Assembly: GCA_013398955.1 (NCBI GenBank)
Contig: VWPU01002884.1
Location: forward strand, 39,977 to 103,976
Direction of reading: 5' to 3'
DNA from: Callaeas wilsoni
Taxonomy: Eukaryota; Chordata; Aves; Passeriformes; Callaeidae
DNA length: 64,000 nucleotides
This document shows positions 12,201 to 27,200 of this stretch, one piece after another (the first letter of the stretch is position 1; each line of letters starts with the position of its first letter). Below the pieces are notes generated by a model. It was given only the letters and a program-made list of their open reading frames with translations, was not told where the DNA came from and did no database searches. A program made the position numbers and the translations under genes.

Positions 12201-15200
12201 TCTGTCATGACAGTTTAAATCAGCACTGCTTATTTACTGCAAGCAATCATAAATTGTTTCCATTTTTCATTTGAATTTTCAGTCGTTTATAAGAAACCTT
12301 CTCAATTTTTCCTTAAGCTGAGTTTGAAAAAGTGGATCTATTGTCCTCTCTAACCATTTTCTATAGCCCCAAGTGTAACTTTACTGTGGTTTCTGTAAAC
12401 GGGTCACTAATCTTCCTGTCTGGGAACTGGTTATGAGGCACACTGTAACAGACACAGGATACAGAGTTGATAACTTTCTTTATGGAGTCTTAGTAACTTA
12501 CAATTTCAATTCTAAGCATAGTAAAAGTTAATAATGTTCTCCAACAAAAACAACTGTATAGATGAACTGATGTTCAGTCTAAACACAACAGTCATTGTGA
12601 GAAGTGTAAATTAGGATTTGGAGGAAACGCTTCTATGTTAAATACTCCAAAATCAGACAAGCAGCAAGAAAACCAACGACAAAACCCAACTCAAGTTATC
12701 ACAATTTGTTAAAACAAATCTGAAAGACAAAGCTGTCATAGCAGCCTGCTGGGTTTATAGAGTAACAGTGGCACTCCATGGTGAAAATGTAGAACACAAC
12801 ATAACTGAAGTGAAACAACTGAATTACTGCAAACTTCTTTTTCTTTCCTGAAGTTCTGCTATTAGTTACATCAGCTAAGTCAGACTCTGTTTCTACCTTC
12901 CTCCTTACTCATTTTAGATTGTAGCCCAATTTTCTGAAGTAGCATTTATGTTACTTCTCAAAGGTGATGGGAACTGGCTTAAGTCTTGTAGCAGTTTAAG
13001 AGACCAGAGTCCAAATCACAGTCCCAGTGAGGCCTTTTCCATTTTCACTACTAAAAAGGTATTTATGTCTGGTACTGTCACATTACCACTAGAATGGCAC
13101 TGTATATAGTATTTACCTTTTCTGCCTTGGGATCCAGGTAACCCTTGCAATCCTGGAGGTCCCAAAATTCCAGGCTTCCCTTTTTCTCCAGGTTCTCCTG
13201 GCAATCCCTGAGGACCTGTAGCTCCTGAGAGTGTAAAAAAAAGCCCTGTGAATATGCAATTCTATTAAACTGTTGATTTTTTTCTCCATGCTATGCAGCA
13301 CACTGTGTTAACAGCAGTACCTGAAAGTGTTTGGGGATGTAGGAAGAATGGGTGGATCTTGCTGAGACTGAGCAGACAATTGCTGCTGTCTCTAGGTACA
13401 GAAATAACTTTCAATGCCCCCCTTCGTATGATCTCTGATTTCTCCAGCCTTCTCCACAGAGATGCCTGAACTGCCTTCTCCCGTTCCATATCTCTTTTGA
13501 GCTATTCCATGGCACTATTTTTTAAACTTTGGCATTACCTGGTAATCCAGGTAGCCCTGGATATCCAGGGTCACCCTTGGATCCTGGTCTTCCAGGCTGT
13601 CCTTGGATACCTGGCAAACCCTTCTCCCCTGGAAATCCACGAAGTCCTTAAAGAAACAAAAAAGCAATTGCTACAGAATGGCTCAAAATGGCTAACAAAA
13701 CTTAGAGAAAATAAATTTTTAAGTCCAATTTTGTCTTCAGTCAGACAGAGGTACCTGGTAATCCTCGGTCTCCTGGAGGCCCTTTCTGACCGTGTGTACC
13801 AAGCAGAGGAGTTGGGTCACCTCTCTTGCCTGTTGAGGTACAATGACTTCCATTTTATACAAACATCCTTTGCATCCACAAAACCAAAGCTGGACACTTT
13901 TGTAAGATCAGGAAAGTCGCAAATAGATATAAAGAGCTATAGAAGGGGCTAAGAGAACACAAAATGAAAATTCCTTTGGCACATGCAAATTATGACAGTT
14001 CACTTTGACTGCATTTTCTCTTATTTGATTTGAAAAATTTTCCATATCCATAAGAATGGATTTATACATGGTTTTGATGGAATTTTTAAATTCTATGAAG
14101 TTTGACAGGAATTTATCTTCTAAATTAGTAATACCTGCTTTTAAAGGAACAAGCTGTTAAAGAATATACTGAAATGCAACTTTTGCCTTCAGGTAAGTGA
14201 GACTTGTTTCTAATTGCATTCATGTTTTATGGGAAAACAGGACAGAAATGAAAATAATTTCCTAGCGAGTCTTCACCATCTATCCCACATATATCCTAAC
14301 AATATGGCTCTTCTCAAAGCATGTCCATATAAACTCATTACCTTTACATCCTTTGGGGCCAGTCAGTCCTGGATATCCAGGGTTTCCTGGTAAGCCAACA
14401 TCACCCTGATTTTTTTAAAAAACAAAATAAAAATGTTTGACATAGGATATGTGTAGCAGGAATGATCTGCGAGAACATTTGGTTCTTTTAGCAAAACTAT
14501 CTTAAGCTCAAGAAAAAAGCATCTTGTCTTTGTTACATGTCTAACACTGGCCACCAACAAGAAACTGTAGGTTAGACTTGCTAATAATTTTGAATTTGTG
14601 CTTTTATAGCTTATTCTCATTCTTGGCTCAAACAGCTTACTTGCCCCACAGATGGTTTGAACGATTTGATTTAAAAGGTACCATAAAATATATATCCAAT
14701 ATTGTTGTATGTTACCCAAAATTTACTGTAAACATTAACCAGAAATAGTGTGATGTAACAATAAAAATGTAGATTTCCCTATTTTTCCTTTTGAATAATG
14801 ACCTTTAATGAGCAAAGAAATTTAATTAAACCAACCAAGCAAAAGTGTGTCCCTTTACCAAGAAAACAACTGTGCTTTATGCTTCGTGTGATCTCACTGT
14901 CTGCCTACCCAGCGTACAAGCAGTGAAGAATTGTACCTTGCATGGGATGTTTGTGTGGTTTTGTGTATTTGTTCTTGAGCAACGCTGCTTGCCTGGGTTC
15001 TGCTTGGGGCAAAGATGACTTGGTTTGTCTTGTCTGTTGCCTTGTCACTTCACACAGCAGGATATGAAGAAGCAACTACATATTAAATTCATAATTGTGC
15101 TGCTGCTATGTTATGATCTCTGTGGTAAGTAGTTTGTCAATCTGTTCTTAGGAATAATGTTAAAGACTTGACTGTGCATCTGGTTTTTGCCCCCCTACTT

Positions 15201-18200
15201 AGTGTAGTGGAGCCTGGACTTCAACCACGTGGCAAAGAACTACACAAGAACAGGTAGCTAAGAGAGGCCCTTTCCTAACTCCCACCACAGCTCCTGCTAA
15301 GATGTAACCAAAGCACAGAGGTGTTTCATTAGGGAATTTACATTTCCTACTACACTGCCTGTCTCTTCTCACAGGGAACCTCTAATGGATGAGTACAACA
15401 CAAACACCCTTCCTCATATTTCTTAAGAGGCAGGAGATAACTGCAAAGTCCAGGACACTTCACTACCACTCTGTTTACCTGGTCACCTGGTCCTCCTTGA
15501 AAACCTGTAATTCCTTGAAGGCCCTTTGGTCCAGGCAAACCGTGTGATCCTGGAAACCCCATCACTCCAGTGTCACCTTGGTCACCTGGCAGTCCTGGAA
15601 AACCATTCTTCCCTGGAAATCCTCGTGTGCCTCTGAAACCAGTATTGCCTTTATCACCTGAAGTTAATTGCAGAACAAGATAATGACCAATCAAGTCAAG
15701 CTGGTGTTTGACACTGATTTTCAGTAAGGCAATGCTTTCACTCTCGGTGTATTGCCTTAGCAATAACCGAAAGAAACCACACAGCCAGTCTAGGAATCTG
15801 TAAACATGGTATGGTGGCTGGATGTCACTGCAGCCCTGAGTCCACGCTGTGACAACCACCAGTGATTTCTATCAGAGGAATGTGTGTGTATGCAGGGCTT
15901 TCTTTCATGAACTTACCTCTTTCACCTCTCAATCCATGCTCACCAGGAAACCCCGGGTCTCCCATTTGTCCTTTCTCAAGACGGAGGTTAACGCAGCCGC
16001 TGTCTCCTGGAGGCCCCCTTTCACCTTGGAAGTAACATATGGAATGTAAATATATCCTCACAAGTGACATGTCCTGAAAATCAGTTTGAATGGTGACTTT
16101 CCTAATAGAGAAAGCCTTCAAATACTAATGTGGTTCTCAGTTGTTTCAGCAGGCTCACTGCTAACAGCATTTGTAATCCTTCCCTTGCTTTTTTGTTAAT
16201 TCAGTCATAACCCAGGTGATGTTAAATCAGAAGAATTAGGAAAGATTGTGAAATTATGAAAGTTAGCAATTTTGAACTGCCTGTGATTGCACCTTGCAGA
16301 TGATTATTCTCTCTCCTATAAAAAGTAAACAGATTGCTAACACAGTAGTAACAAAACTAAATATAGCAGCAATATAACTAGGGAGTGAAGTGGATTTTTA
16401 CAAACCTTTTATTCCTATATCACCACATTCTCCACTAGGCCCAGGTAGACCCATTTGTCCTTCTTCACCTTTTACACCAAAGATTCCTGTTGGGCCTTGT
16501 ATTCCTGGGAGTCCTGGGAATCCTTGGGGTCCTTGAATCCCTTTGCTTCCTGGTAATATGAAATGCTTTATTTACACATTCAGTCTGCTTATACTGTTGC
16601 TGTCATATTCTAAGGAAGAGTATAAAGCAAAAGCAGGATGTTTAGAAGGACTTCTTAGGAAATCAGCAGAACTAGAGAACCAATAGTTGGAGCATGGCTT
16701 CATGCCAAGACCAAATTTCTCTTGAAACCCAGATTCCACTGAAGTAAATATCCTCCCCCTACCTGGAGTCAGCCCGTGGAGATTGAGGCTACCCTTACTC
16801 CTAAAGCAGTTATCCCCAACACACCACAAGATCTTGCAGGTGGCTACTGGATTATGGGGGCTTCATTCTGCTCCCTGTCCCTGCCCTCCAGCTCAGGAGC
16901 CTGGTACCCAGAGAACAGCTAGTCTTGCCATTAAACACTGAGGCAAAGAAGGCATTAAGTACCTCAGCATTTTCCTCATCCTTTGTCACTATACTTCCCC
17001 CTCTCCCATCCAATAAAGGATGGAGATTCTCCTTACCCCTCCTTTTACTGCTAATGTATTTATAGAAACATTTTTATTGTCTTTTACAGCAGTAGCCAGA
17101 TTGAGTTCTAGTTGTGCTTTGACCTTTCTAATTTTCTCCCTCCATAACCTCTAAGACACCCTTGTCCTCCTGAGTTGCCTGTCTCTTCTTCCAAACTTCA
17201 TACACTCTCCCTTTTTTCCTGACTTCCAGCTAAAACTCTGTTCAGCCCAGCTGCTCGTCTACCCTGCTGGCTCATCTTTCAGTGCATGGGGATGGCCTGT
17301 TCCCATGCCTTCAAAATGTCCTTCTTGAAGAATGTTCAGCCTTCCTGGACTCATGACTGCCTCCCAAGGGATTCTGTTAACTCTAAATATATTCCTCTTA
17401 TTATAGCATATTACAACCTATTACAAATAGTCAGGAATGTCAGTGTTGTAAAACAACTAAAGCACCAGGATGCACCAAGATGCATCAAGCTACTTCCATC
17501 CCTTTGTTTTTATCGTAAGAGAAAGAACAAGGGATGGTTCTATGGTTATTGACTCTACCCTGCTGCACAGTCTTACTCTTGAAGCTGGAAAGGGAGGTGG
17601 GCGGAAAGTACTTCTTAACCTTTATAGCAGTAAAAACAGCTCCCTCTACAAGAGAACTTATAGGTGAGGTGGTCTGCAGGATATTTAACATACCTGTTTC
17701 TCCTGGGAAGCCAATGGGTCCATTATTGCCTGGAAGTCCTGGGGGACCTCGTGAGCCTGGAGGACCTGGGAGACCTCTTGAGCCTGGAGAGCCTTTGAGA
17801 CCTTTGATTCCAGGTGTCCCAGCCAGGCCCCTGTCTCCCCTCTGACCTTTAAAGCCTGGTAAGCCTGAGAAAGAGAGCTTTAATCTATGTATGTTAATGC
17901 AGGCAAAAGTTCAGCAATCGTATCTAAAATGTAGAAAGTGATAGATTTGGTATAAATTTGAAGGTCATCAAACATGGCAAAATAACTTGAAAACTTTTTT
18001 ACTATGTTGGAGTCCTGTCCCTGCTTAGATTATTCAATTGGAATGTTTGTTTTCTTGTATTTCTTTAGTGACAGACAGTAGAAGAGCACTGTGAAAAATC
18101 CCTACAAATTTGTAAATACTTTTAATAGATGCGCCTCCTAGCTCTTCCTAAATAACACTTCCATTCAAGAATAAGGAAGATAAAAGCATCACAGTAATGA

Positions 18201-21200
18201 CAGGAGCTCAGTTAAGTTACTCAGGACAACAAATAAGAGACAACTCTTTGTTTATTACTTATAGTGGACCCACTGTGATTTGGCCAGTTAAGGAACAGCA
18301 TGGGAAGGGAAGCTGGGAAACACCTGAGATGCACAGTCTACATTCCTTGAGTTTAAAGAAATGTGCAAAACATAATGTACACCCCCAGCAATGAGCAGCC
18401 CCCACAGAAATATTTTTCATGCCAGCCACAGAAATCATGTGATTAAATCTGGCAGAAAATACGTGCAAAGCTTAGAGCTGTGAGGCAGCCTGCTGGCTGT
18501 TGTGTACCTTGAGGTCCTGGCAGGCCCACGACACCTCTGAGTCCAGGTGGCCCCGGTAAGCCTGCGACACATGGTGAGCCAGGGAAGCCCGGACAGCCTG
18601 GTGCTCCTACATCACCTTCTGGGCCTCTGAAACCTTTGGCACCTGGAAATCCTGGGGTGCCAGGTTGTCCTGGAAAAAAAACCCCATTGTTAGTTCCATT
18701 ACTCACTGTCCCTTAAAATTCCTAATTTTAATTTTGAAATGTACATGTTCAGTTACTATAGTATATTACTTATCCTCTAGTTTTTTCATAGTTAGTGAAA
18801 AGTGATGCTTTTCTGCAATTTAGAATTGGCTGTTGTGGAGAGCTTCTTCCTTTAAGGAACAAATACAAATTCAACCCTCATCTATAGGTACAGAAGAGAC
18901 TTTCTGATGTTTAGGAGCAGAATGGGAGTAGCTCACTGGCCTGCACCAGGTGCACTGGCTCAGTTCTGCGGGTGTTCCCCGCTCTGAAGGATGGGCGTAT
19001 CTGCTCAGGGCCAGGCAAAAGGAAGACTTGTAAAAGGAAACCTCTATGGGGTGGGAAGGTAGTGGTGCTGTGGAAACATCTCTGCAGCAAACAGCAAAAT
19101 GTAAATGTAAAAACAGGGAGTACTGTTCACAGTCACCATTACGGATCTGAGCGAGAGGAAGTTTTATCTGAACCAGGAGCACCTTTGCTCAGATTTTGTC
19201 CTTTGAACATGTAGAAGTATTCCATAGAAACTGGCCCATACCTTGAAGTCCAGGAAGGCCTGGATTACCCCTTGCTCCTTGTGCACCAGGGGGTCCTGGC
19301 AGTCCCCTGTTGCCCGGGATTCCCGGAGGGCCGTATGTGGTGTCACCTGGAAGACCTTTCTGACCATCTATGCCAGGTGGACCTGGAAGGCCGTTTTTGC
19401 CATCAATTGTAGATCCTCTTTCACCTTCATCCCCAGGATCACCAGCTGCACCTCGAAAGCCTGTTGATAGGATTTTTAAATTCAAATAGAGCATAATTCA
19501 GGAGGTGTTCAGGTTTTTTCCTCCCAAACTGTGGAATATTGTAGTCCAAATTTAGCTGATTTAAACTGTCACCTTGCAAATAAAAATAACATAATAAATT
19601 AAATTTCATGTTTCTTATTTATATCTAATGATACGTGAGGATTGAAGGAGGTAATTCCTGTGGGAAGTGACAGGGGTTTTCTTTGAGGCAGCATCTGTCT
19701 TGAGTACTGTCACTCTTGTCCAGTTCAGTGCCTTTGCTAAAATGATACCAATAATTCTTAATTTTCTGAGAATATTCCTCTCTGGACACTGAACTATTCA
19801 ATTCGATTCTACTTTACCCTACTCCACCCTACTCTACCTTTCCCTGCATGTATGCATTACAACTTGACCAGCAGCTCTCCCGAATTAGGAAAAGCACAAT
19901 TCACCTTCTGGCCCAGGGATTCCTGCTCCTGGCCTTCCTCGATGGCCTTTTTGCCCATCAAATCCATTTGGTCCAGGATACCCAGGGAGTCCTTTTAAAC
20001 CTTTTTGTCCTGGAAATAAAAAGGAAATATATAAAAACGCTGTCAGAGGGCTAAAATGTGTGATCTAAGGATTTTATCTTTATCCCACGCAAATCCATAT
20101 ACCTTGAAAACAAGCTGATTTCATCTGCTTTTAACACTTTGGGCAAGAGCCACTGCCCAAGTCACAAACAAATGCTTGGTTGCTGTTTGTCTAAATGAAC
20201 ATGTTCTCTATTCCATTAACAGCAGACTGCAAATCACCAGCGTCAATTAGGAAAAAAATATCTCCTGCAACATTTTAATGTTACAGGCCATCGACAGCAG
20301 TAACCTACTGAATGACAGGTGTCAGCTCAAGCTCTTACATTCTCCTGTGCCCTGCCCTGCTTCTGGAATGGTGCAGATGAGCTCAGTACACTCATCCCTG
20401 TTCTTTCATGTTTGGATAAGTTTTTGCTCCCACCCACAAAACTGATGTCAGGGAGCTGTGTAATACCATATTAAGCAGCTTGAAAATCCACTATCTCCAT
20501 TTCTTCTGAATTTTCTGGGATATTTCAAATATCTTGGAGGCGATGACAAGCAACATTTTGCCAGTTCCCATATGAGTTCTTTGAATTTAAGTTGAACAAG
20601 TTGAAGTAATGGTGATAAGTATTGAGACTTTAGGGCTCAATTGCAAGTTGCCATGAGCAATAGAGCTTTAGAAATTACAGACTTGCAGCGTGTCTTTGTC
20701 TTGCATATCTCTTTTTCCTGGTATCCCGATGTACATAGTCTAGGCTTTATCCAACTCCAGCCATATTTTACAGATTCTCTCATGCATTTTAATTGAGGCA
20801 GGACAGAGTTTGAAGCTACCTTGATTTAATTATTTCCATGGAGGCTGCCTGCACACCTTCTGATGGTGCAAACTGCAGCTGTCTGGCCCTTGATTCTATT
20901 AGAGTACATTCCTGTGTATTTGCAGTTTTACGTATTTTGTTGAAAAACTAGAACAGTGTAGCTTTTTAGGATTGCCTCTTTTCTTTAACTAGCAACTTAA
21001 AACTCCGGTTAAAATCAAAAATTCTCCTAAGTATAAACATACCTTGAACACCTTTAAAACCCGGGGGACCTGGATTTCCAGGGTATGGTGACGTAATGCA
21101 GACAGTTTCACCTGAAGCAAGAGGAAGAAGAAACTGGCCTATTTGATTTTAGATTAAATGGAGCCTGAACACTTCCTGTAATATTTCTGGGGAGCTACCC

Positions 21201-24200
21201 AACCACATGTGCAAACATGAAGTGACTGTTTATGCACATTGTTATTTCCATATTACTGAAGTTTTCATGGGGAATCTTAAAATATATTTTTCTTGATACT
21301 TTCTAGAGAACATTGGTAGTATTTCAAATTGTTGTAATACAGCTGTGTTCTTTAAAGATGAAGATTGTTTTTTAATTGTCATGGAAATTTGTTTCACAAT
21401 ACTCTCTATTACAAGAAAGAAATCATCTTTTCATTTCAATTCTATCTACAGCTATCAGTGCAGATTTTTTTTGCTAAGCATTTGTTATAACCAAAAACCA
21501 GGCCAAGCTTTAAGTATAAATTGTATTTTCCTATAAATTAATATTATTTTCACCATAAATGAATAGCACTATCTGTATACACATAGATACACATATAGAG
21601 TAATATATATTAATATAATGTATAATACATATTAAACCATAATGGATGCCACCAAACATCCAAATACACATTTTTTTCTTTCATTCTTAATGTAAACGTT
21701 CAAAATTACCTTTCTGGCCTTTTGGACCAGGTGGCCCAACATTACCCATATCACCAAAGTCTCCAGGGCTGCCTCTGGCTCCTGGAGGCCCAGGAAGCCC
21801 CAGACCAGGCAATCCCATCTGGCCTTTTACCCCAGGAGGTCCTGGCAGCCCAGGGAATCCTTTATCACCTGGAACTGATACTCCAGAATCGCCCTGAAAT
21901 AAAAATTCTCAGTAAGAAGTAACAAGAGCTCATTTTTCTCCTCTCTTTGGTTATGAAAAAGCATGTTCGAGAATTATCTGGAGAAACACACTTTCACAAT
22001 GGAAAGAATACAGGGATGACATTAGTATTATTACATATTCAAAGGCAATAGGAACAAAGGGGTTTGTGTATTTTTTGTTTCCTGATCCCATATCATATTG
22101 GCACACAGTATATGCAGAGATTATAATCAGGAATGCCAAAATAAACAGTAATACTTACAGGAAACTAATTGTTTCATGGATAAAAACTTTAATAACCTTT
22201 CATAAGATAATATGTTAATTGAAATGGAAAAAAAATCTGGGGAAGTCAAACATACCTCAGCTCCTTTTTCCCCTGGCAATCCTAGTTCCCCATCTCTGCC
22301 ATCAAGACCTCTTTGGCCTGGAAATCCTGGAACCCCAGTAGGTCCTCTTTCACCTTTTAATCCTTAAAATATTTTTTGGGGGGGAAAAAAAAATATTTCC
22401 AGTAATTTTGGGAGGTGGAGGTATGTCCGCTCAAGGAAATGCTGGGTAACCATTGATCATATCTTCATGATAATTCCCAGACTTGAATTCATATTTCCTT
22501 AACGAGGCATTTTAGGCTTAGGAAGGCAGTTGGTAGTTGGATACCTGATGGAACACCTTGGTCTCTCTGTAAAACACATGTTCACAGGCACCACAGGAAC
22601 ATGGCTTTTGTCCATGCTATACATGGAGTTAAAATATTTTACTATTGAAACCAGTCACAGACTTATTCTGGATTTCAGCGAAGTCAGGATATAGCAGTAC
22701 CATATGATGCAGAATATTTGCATCAATGTTTCCCAAAGCTTTTTATTTTTTTCCCCCCGTGGATTTCTCTCGCACCAATATTTATGAAAAAGTAACTTTT
22801 GCATCAAGGACAGTAAACCTATTCTAATACAAAGATTTATTCTGCTGTGTCAAGAAATCCTTTGCAAATAAAAGCAAATGTTTTCCCCTGCTCCAACATC
22901 TGTAAAAAACCCACAGGCATCCAAAGCTGAGCTAACTTTTTATAAACAATAAGAAGGACAATCTTTTGTGAATAACTATTTTAGCCTTTCTAACTGAGCT
23001 TTGCCATCAGATTGCTGTAATTTACTGTTCTCTGTTTCTTTTGCTTTTGCAAAACATAACCATAACTGTGGAGAGGTTTTGATCTATTTAATTACAAGAA
23101 TTCCAGTTGTGTAACTGGTGGCCTATTGTTTCTCTTCAATGCCTGGTCAAGAGTAATTTTTAGAAATAGGAGAGGAATCTGAATAGTCATTGAGACTGAG
23201 GTTTTCCCAAGAAGGATGTTGGTGGCTTAATTTGAGATAACAGCTATGATATCGGTATATGATGCTTCAGAAGGTGGCTTCCGTACAATAATACTTCTTC
23301 ATCATTTCACAGTATTTGTATTCTGCTTAGTCTTTGCTGTACAGACCTCTGGAAGACCCCAATTATCAACTGCCTGACATGAAAAGTCATTTATTGGCAT
23401 TAATAACATGCTGTTAAAACTGTTTTATGGCTCAACTATAGAGAAAAAAACCACAAAACACTGTGTTGATCTTGTGTTTAGCAAGAAGAGGTGGTACCAA
23501 GAGAGCAGTTTGGATATATATGCACTCTAGTTTTCAGTTATTTACTGAGCTAATGGATTTAGTAAAGAGTTAATTAATGTTTTTCTCACACTACTGTCTA
23601 GACATTGTATAGGAAAACAAAAAGGTTAACAGTAAAATGTGTGTTTACCTTTTATTCTAACTCTTCCTGGATCACCCTTCTCTCCTTTTTCCCCATGCTG
23701 TCCAGCAGAACCAGGAGTCCCCTCATCATGGACAAAGAAAAGAGTTGTCAGTTATTTCCAGCAAGAAATCAAAGTGGGAATTGAAGGGAAAATTAGGTAT
23801 CTACCTCTTTCCTGGTTTCCCCAAAAAACACCAATTAAAGTAACCGAAAAGACACACTTGTCTCTTTGGATGATCAAAAAGAGAAGTGTGAATGGCACAG
23901 GGCCTTTCCAGCCTGACTCTGGCACACGCACAGGTACACTACTGGAAGGAATTGCAATGCCAGCAGCACTGGGCCCATGGCTGTACAGAGGTGTGCCTGA
24001 AACATCAGAATATCAAGAGACAAATGATTCATTAACTCCTCCCTCTGCAGACTTCAACCTGCAATCCACGGAGGAAGGGAATCTCTGGAGGGTGGTGACT
24101 GCTGGATGAGGCTGTCCTCTCAGAACGAAACACAGCAGGAGATAAGTGATGCTTTTTTTCTGCATGAAAACCCAGAAAGCCACCAATAAAAATTTTAATC

Positions 24201-27200
24201 TGCCTCTAGTTAGGTACATGGTATTCCTGGATGAATACATGGCTTGACAGGTTTAGAGCGGAAAAGAAATGCTTTTCTATATTTTTATGCTAACTTTTGC
24301 TTTCAGCTCTCCAATCAGAGTGCAATTTTCACATCATCATTGGTCAGGGTCTGATCTTGCAACAGTACATGTGGATGAATATATTTAACCATGTGAAATT
24401 TACACAGAAGTAAAAGGCCACCAAGGTACAAAAACTGGGGTATTATTTAGGCAGCTTCCTCTGTTCATCTTTCTCTTAAAAATAAGTGGAGCAAAAACAG
24501 TTTATAAGGTAATTGACAATTTTAAATCAGGCAGGAGACTTCTGAAAAATGTGTATCTGAAACTAGAAGTGACTATTCATTACAATGTCTAGAGCTTCAA
24601 GTAGGCAGTAATGAGGTATTAGCATGTGAAAAGCAAAATGAGATATTTGGGAAGAAAAGAGAGAAGAAAAATGGAGAAAAATGGTCCATTAAACCAAAGC
24701 ACTTCTGTATTGAAGTGAATTCTTTCCTTCCAAAGTGATTACTTTGTCCTTGTTTCTCAATTAAGTAACCTAAGAACAGCTAAGCTCAGGACAAGGCTTC
24801 AAGCCTTACTTCAGAACCACAAGGGCTAAAACATACTCTCAAAAGTAACAAAAAGATCAAAATTTCACATACACCACTCAGGTAATAGGGTTTTAAGAAA
24901 AAAAAGAGAGCAAATGTACACCTTGTAATGAAACTGTGGGACCTTGAATGAGAGCCCTTCCACATCCTTCTCTCAGTCTCACAATGGATTTGTTTGGGTT
25001 TTTTATCTTTTGAAAGAAAACGTACTGGAAACTTCTAAGCAATTCCATATGTGAAAAAACAGTCCAGCTACTAAAACAAAACCAAATCTCAAAAAAATAA
25101 AATCCAACCAAGAACAACAACAAAAAAGCACAAAACCCCTTCTAAACACCACCCCCCCCCAACAAAACAACCCAGAAACTCAACCATAATGTAATAGTTA
25201 TAAAGCAGGGCATATCTACCTATATTTTCAAAGAAAACCCTCTCACACACAAGAAAGTATATTAAAAAAACCCTTCTATTTGGCATCATTTTGGCATGCA
25301 CCATCCTGGATGTACATTCCATATGTCAGACCAAAAGAAGTAGATGAAAATCACAGCAAGAACAATAAACTATCTTATGATGTATTCCTAAAGCAGTTAG
25401 ATTAAGCAGTGTTATGAATTATTGCTCATTCTGGGGAATAAGATAAACTGTATGAAGCACATTAAAGAAAGTCTGATCCCAAAAGTAAAAGCTTGTTTCA
25501 CTGGACTGTAATAAGCTAAAGTAGATAAAAGTTTCAGGTAGTTTTCCAGGGCACTTTCTCCACCATTCTGCTCAAATGCCTCCTGAGTTGAGATGTAAGT
25601 TGATGTTATTTACTGAAGCTCATGAAAACTACTCACAGGGAGCCCTGGTGATCCCACTGCACCAGATAAGCCTGGGTCGCCCTTTTCTCCGTGTCTTCCA
25701 GGGTATCCCATTTGTCCTTTCTTTCCTTGAATACCTGGAGGTCCTTGCATGCCACGGGGACCAGGAGGACCAGCAAGACATGAGCAGAGGCCTTGGCTTC
25801 CTACAGGAATGTGTCAAAATTACACTGAAGCAGTTGCAAAATTAATACAGAAGAAATAATGCTGTCCTTTTTCTTTTCTGTGTGAGTAGTGCACAGACCA
25901 CTTTATCTCATCTTACCTCACCTTGAGAGGATTATCAGTCTCCCTTTACAGTGCTGAGTGACTCTGCACTAACAGGACAGACTCAGAAGCCCCAGTGCCA
26001 ACAGCCTGTGTAACTGCACTTTGATGGGCCTCATCCTCCAAGTTACCATAAACTTCTTGCACATTCAGATCTGTCACACCTGGCAAAGGTTTCATACTCA
26101 AATTCTTGTTGTCCAGGCCAACTTACCCTTCTCTCCTTTTGCACCTTTTCTTCCTGGAAGGCCTATCTGACCTTTTGCTCCAGGTTCTCCAGGGATCCCT
26201 CTGTCAGTACAGATTACACCTTTGAAAAAACAAATTGTACAGCCAGTGTAAATCAGCTTGACTGTTTCCACAGCTTAGGTCTTGTGTCCTCCTCTCCCTT
26301 CTCTTGTTATTCTCATGGGAAGAGTTAGAGATCTTATTAAATGCTTTAAAAGTCGTTGCTTATAGATTATACTACAACAGACAGTATGGCTAGAATTGAT
26401 GTTGACACGTTGCTTCTCGTTGCCACTGCTATTTTTTTCTACTTAGAACTTGTTTCTTTTCTAAAGGATGCAGGTTTGGGTTTCCTCCTCTGTATTTTTA
26501 ACTTCAAGTAGTATATTCTTAAGAGAATTTTAATATATGTGTTACTTTTGTGGGTTTAAATCACCCAGAAAACTATGAAAATCTTGAAATCTCACTGACC
26601 AAAAACTAATGGGAAAAATACATTTTCAGCTTCCCACGTAAACTCTGAAATATCTGTCAAATTGCACTTTTCACTCCTCTGGTTTTTGTAGGACTGACGA
26701 AAGCAATGGTTCTGATAATCTGCAGAATTCTATTTTTGTTCTATAAATTGCTATTGAACCTACTAGGTAGTCCAGGCAAGCCTTGTCTTCCTGGCTGTCC
26801 TGGTAAGCCTGGTGGTCCAGGAAATCCCGGTCTTCCTGGGATTAATTCACCTGTTCCAGGCAAACCAGGGTCGCCTTGAAAACCTTGAGGTCCTGGTGCC
26901 CCACTTACTCCTGGCAGGCCAGGCAGACCTGAAAAAAAGGAAAGGTAAACAGCCCATACAGCTTCACAGTAATGAGAGATAGTAAGGAGGAAGCTCCAGA
27001 CCATTCAGGACTGCCCTGAAAAACAGCTTCTATATAAAAAACACTTAAATCCAAAATCTTTAGGTTTTCCAGGATCCACAAGAAAAGAGGTTCCTGCTGT
27101 AGACCTTCAAAAGCTTCTTTTCCTCCTTCCCTCCATTCTCTCTTTTTCAGACATCCCAGTTACTCTAGCTCCTCATACAGAGCAAAGTCATCCTCAGCAC

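Larger units (their letters stand above)
13821..19904. other. Introns 26-33 region (exons 26 to 34)
   Basis: Introns over 300 bp: 19461-19904 (with the 10-bp tandem), 18670-19241, 17865-18507, 16550-17693 (with the CR1 ORF2 fragment), 16025-16405, 14406-15478 and 13821-14341. The intron between exons 32 and 31 (15658-15916) is only 259 bp. Nothing else recognised. Confidence 0.8.

Noticed and set aside
23639..24109. 156-codon + strand open frame
   Set aside because: Begins as the antisense of COL4A4 exon 22 and then runs through intron; the collagen-like start is a mirror of the real exon.
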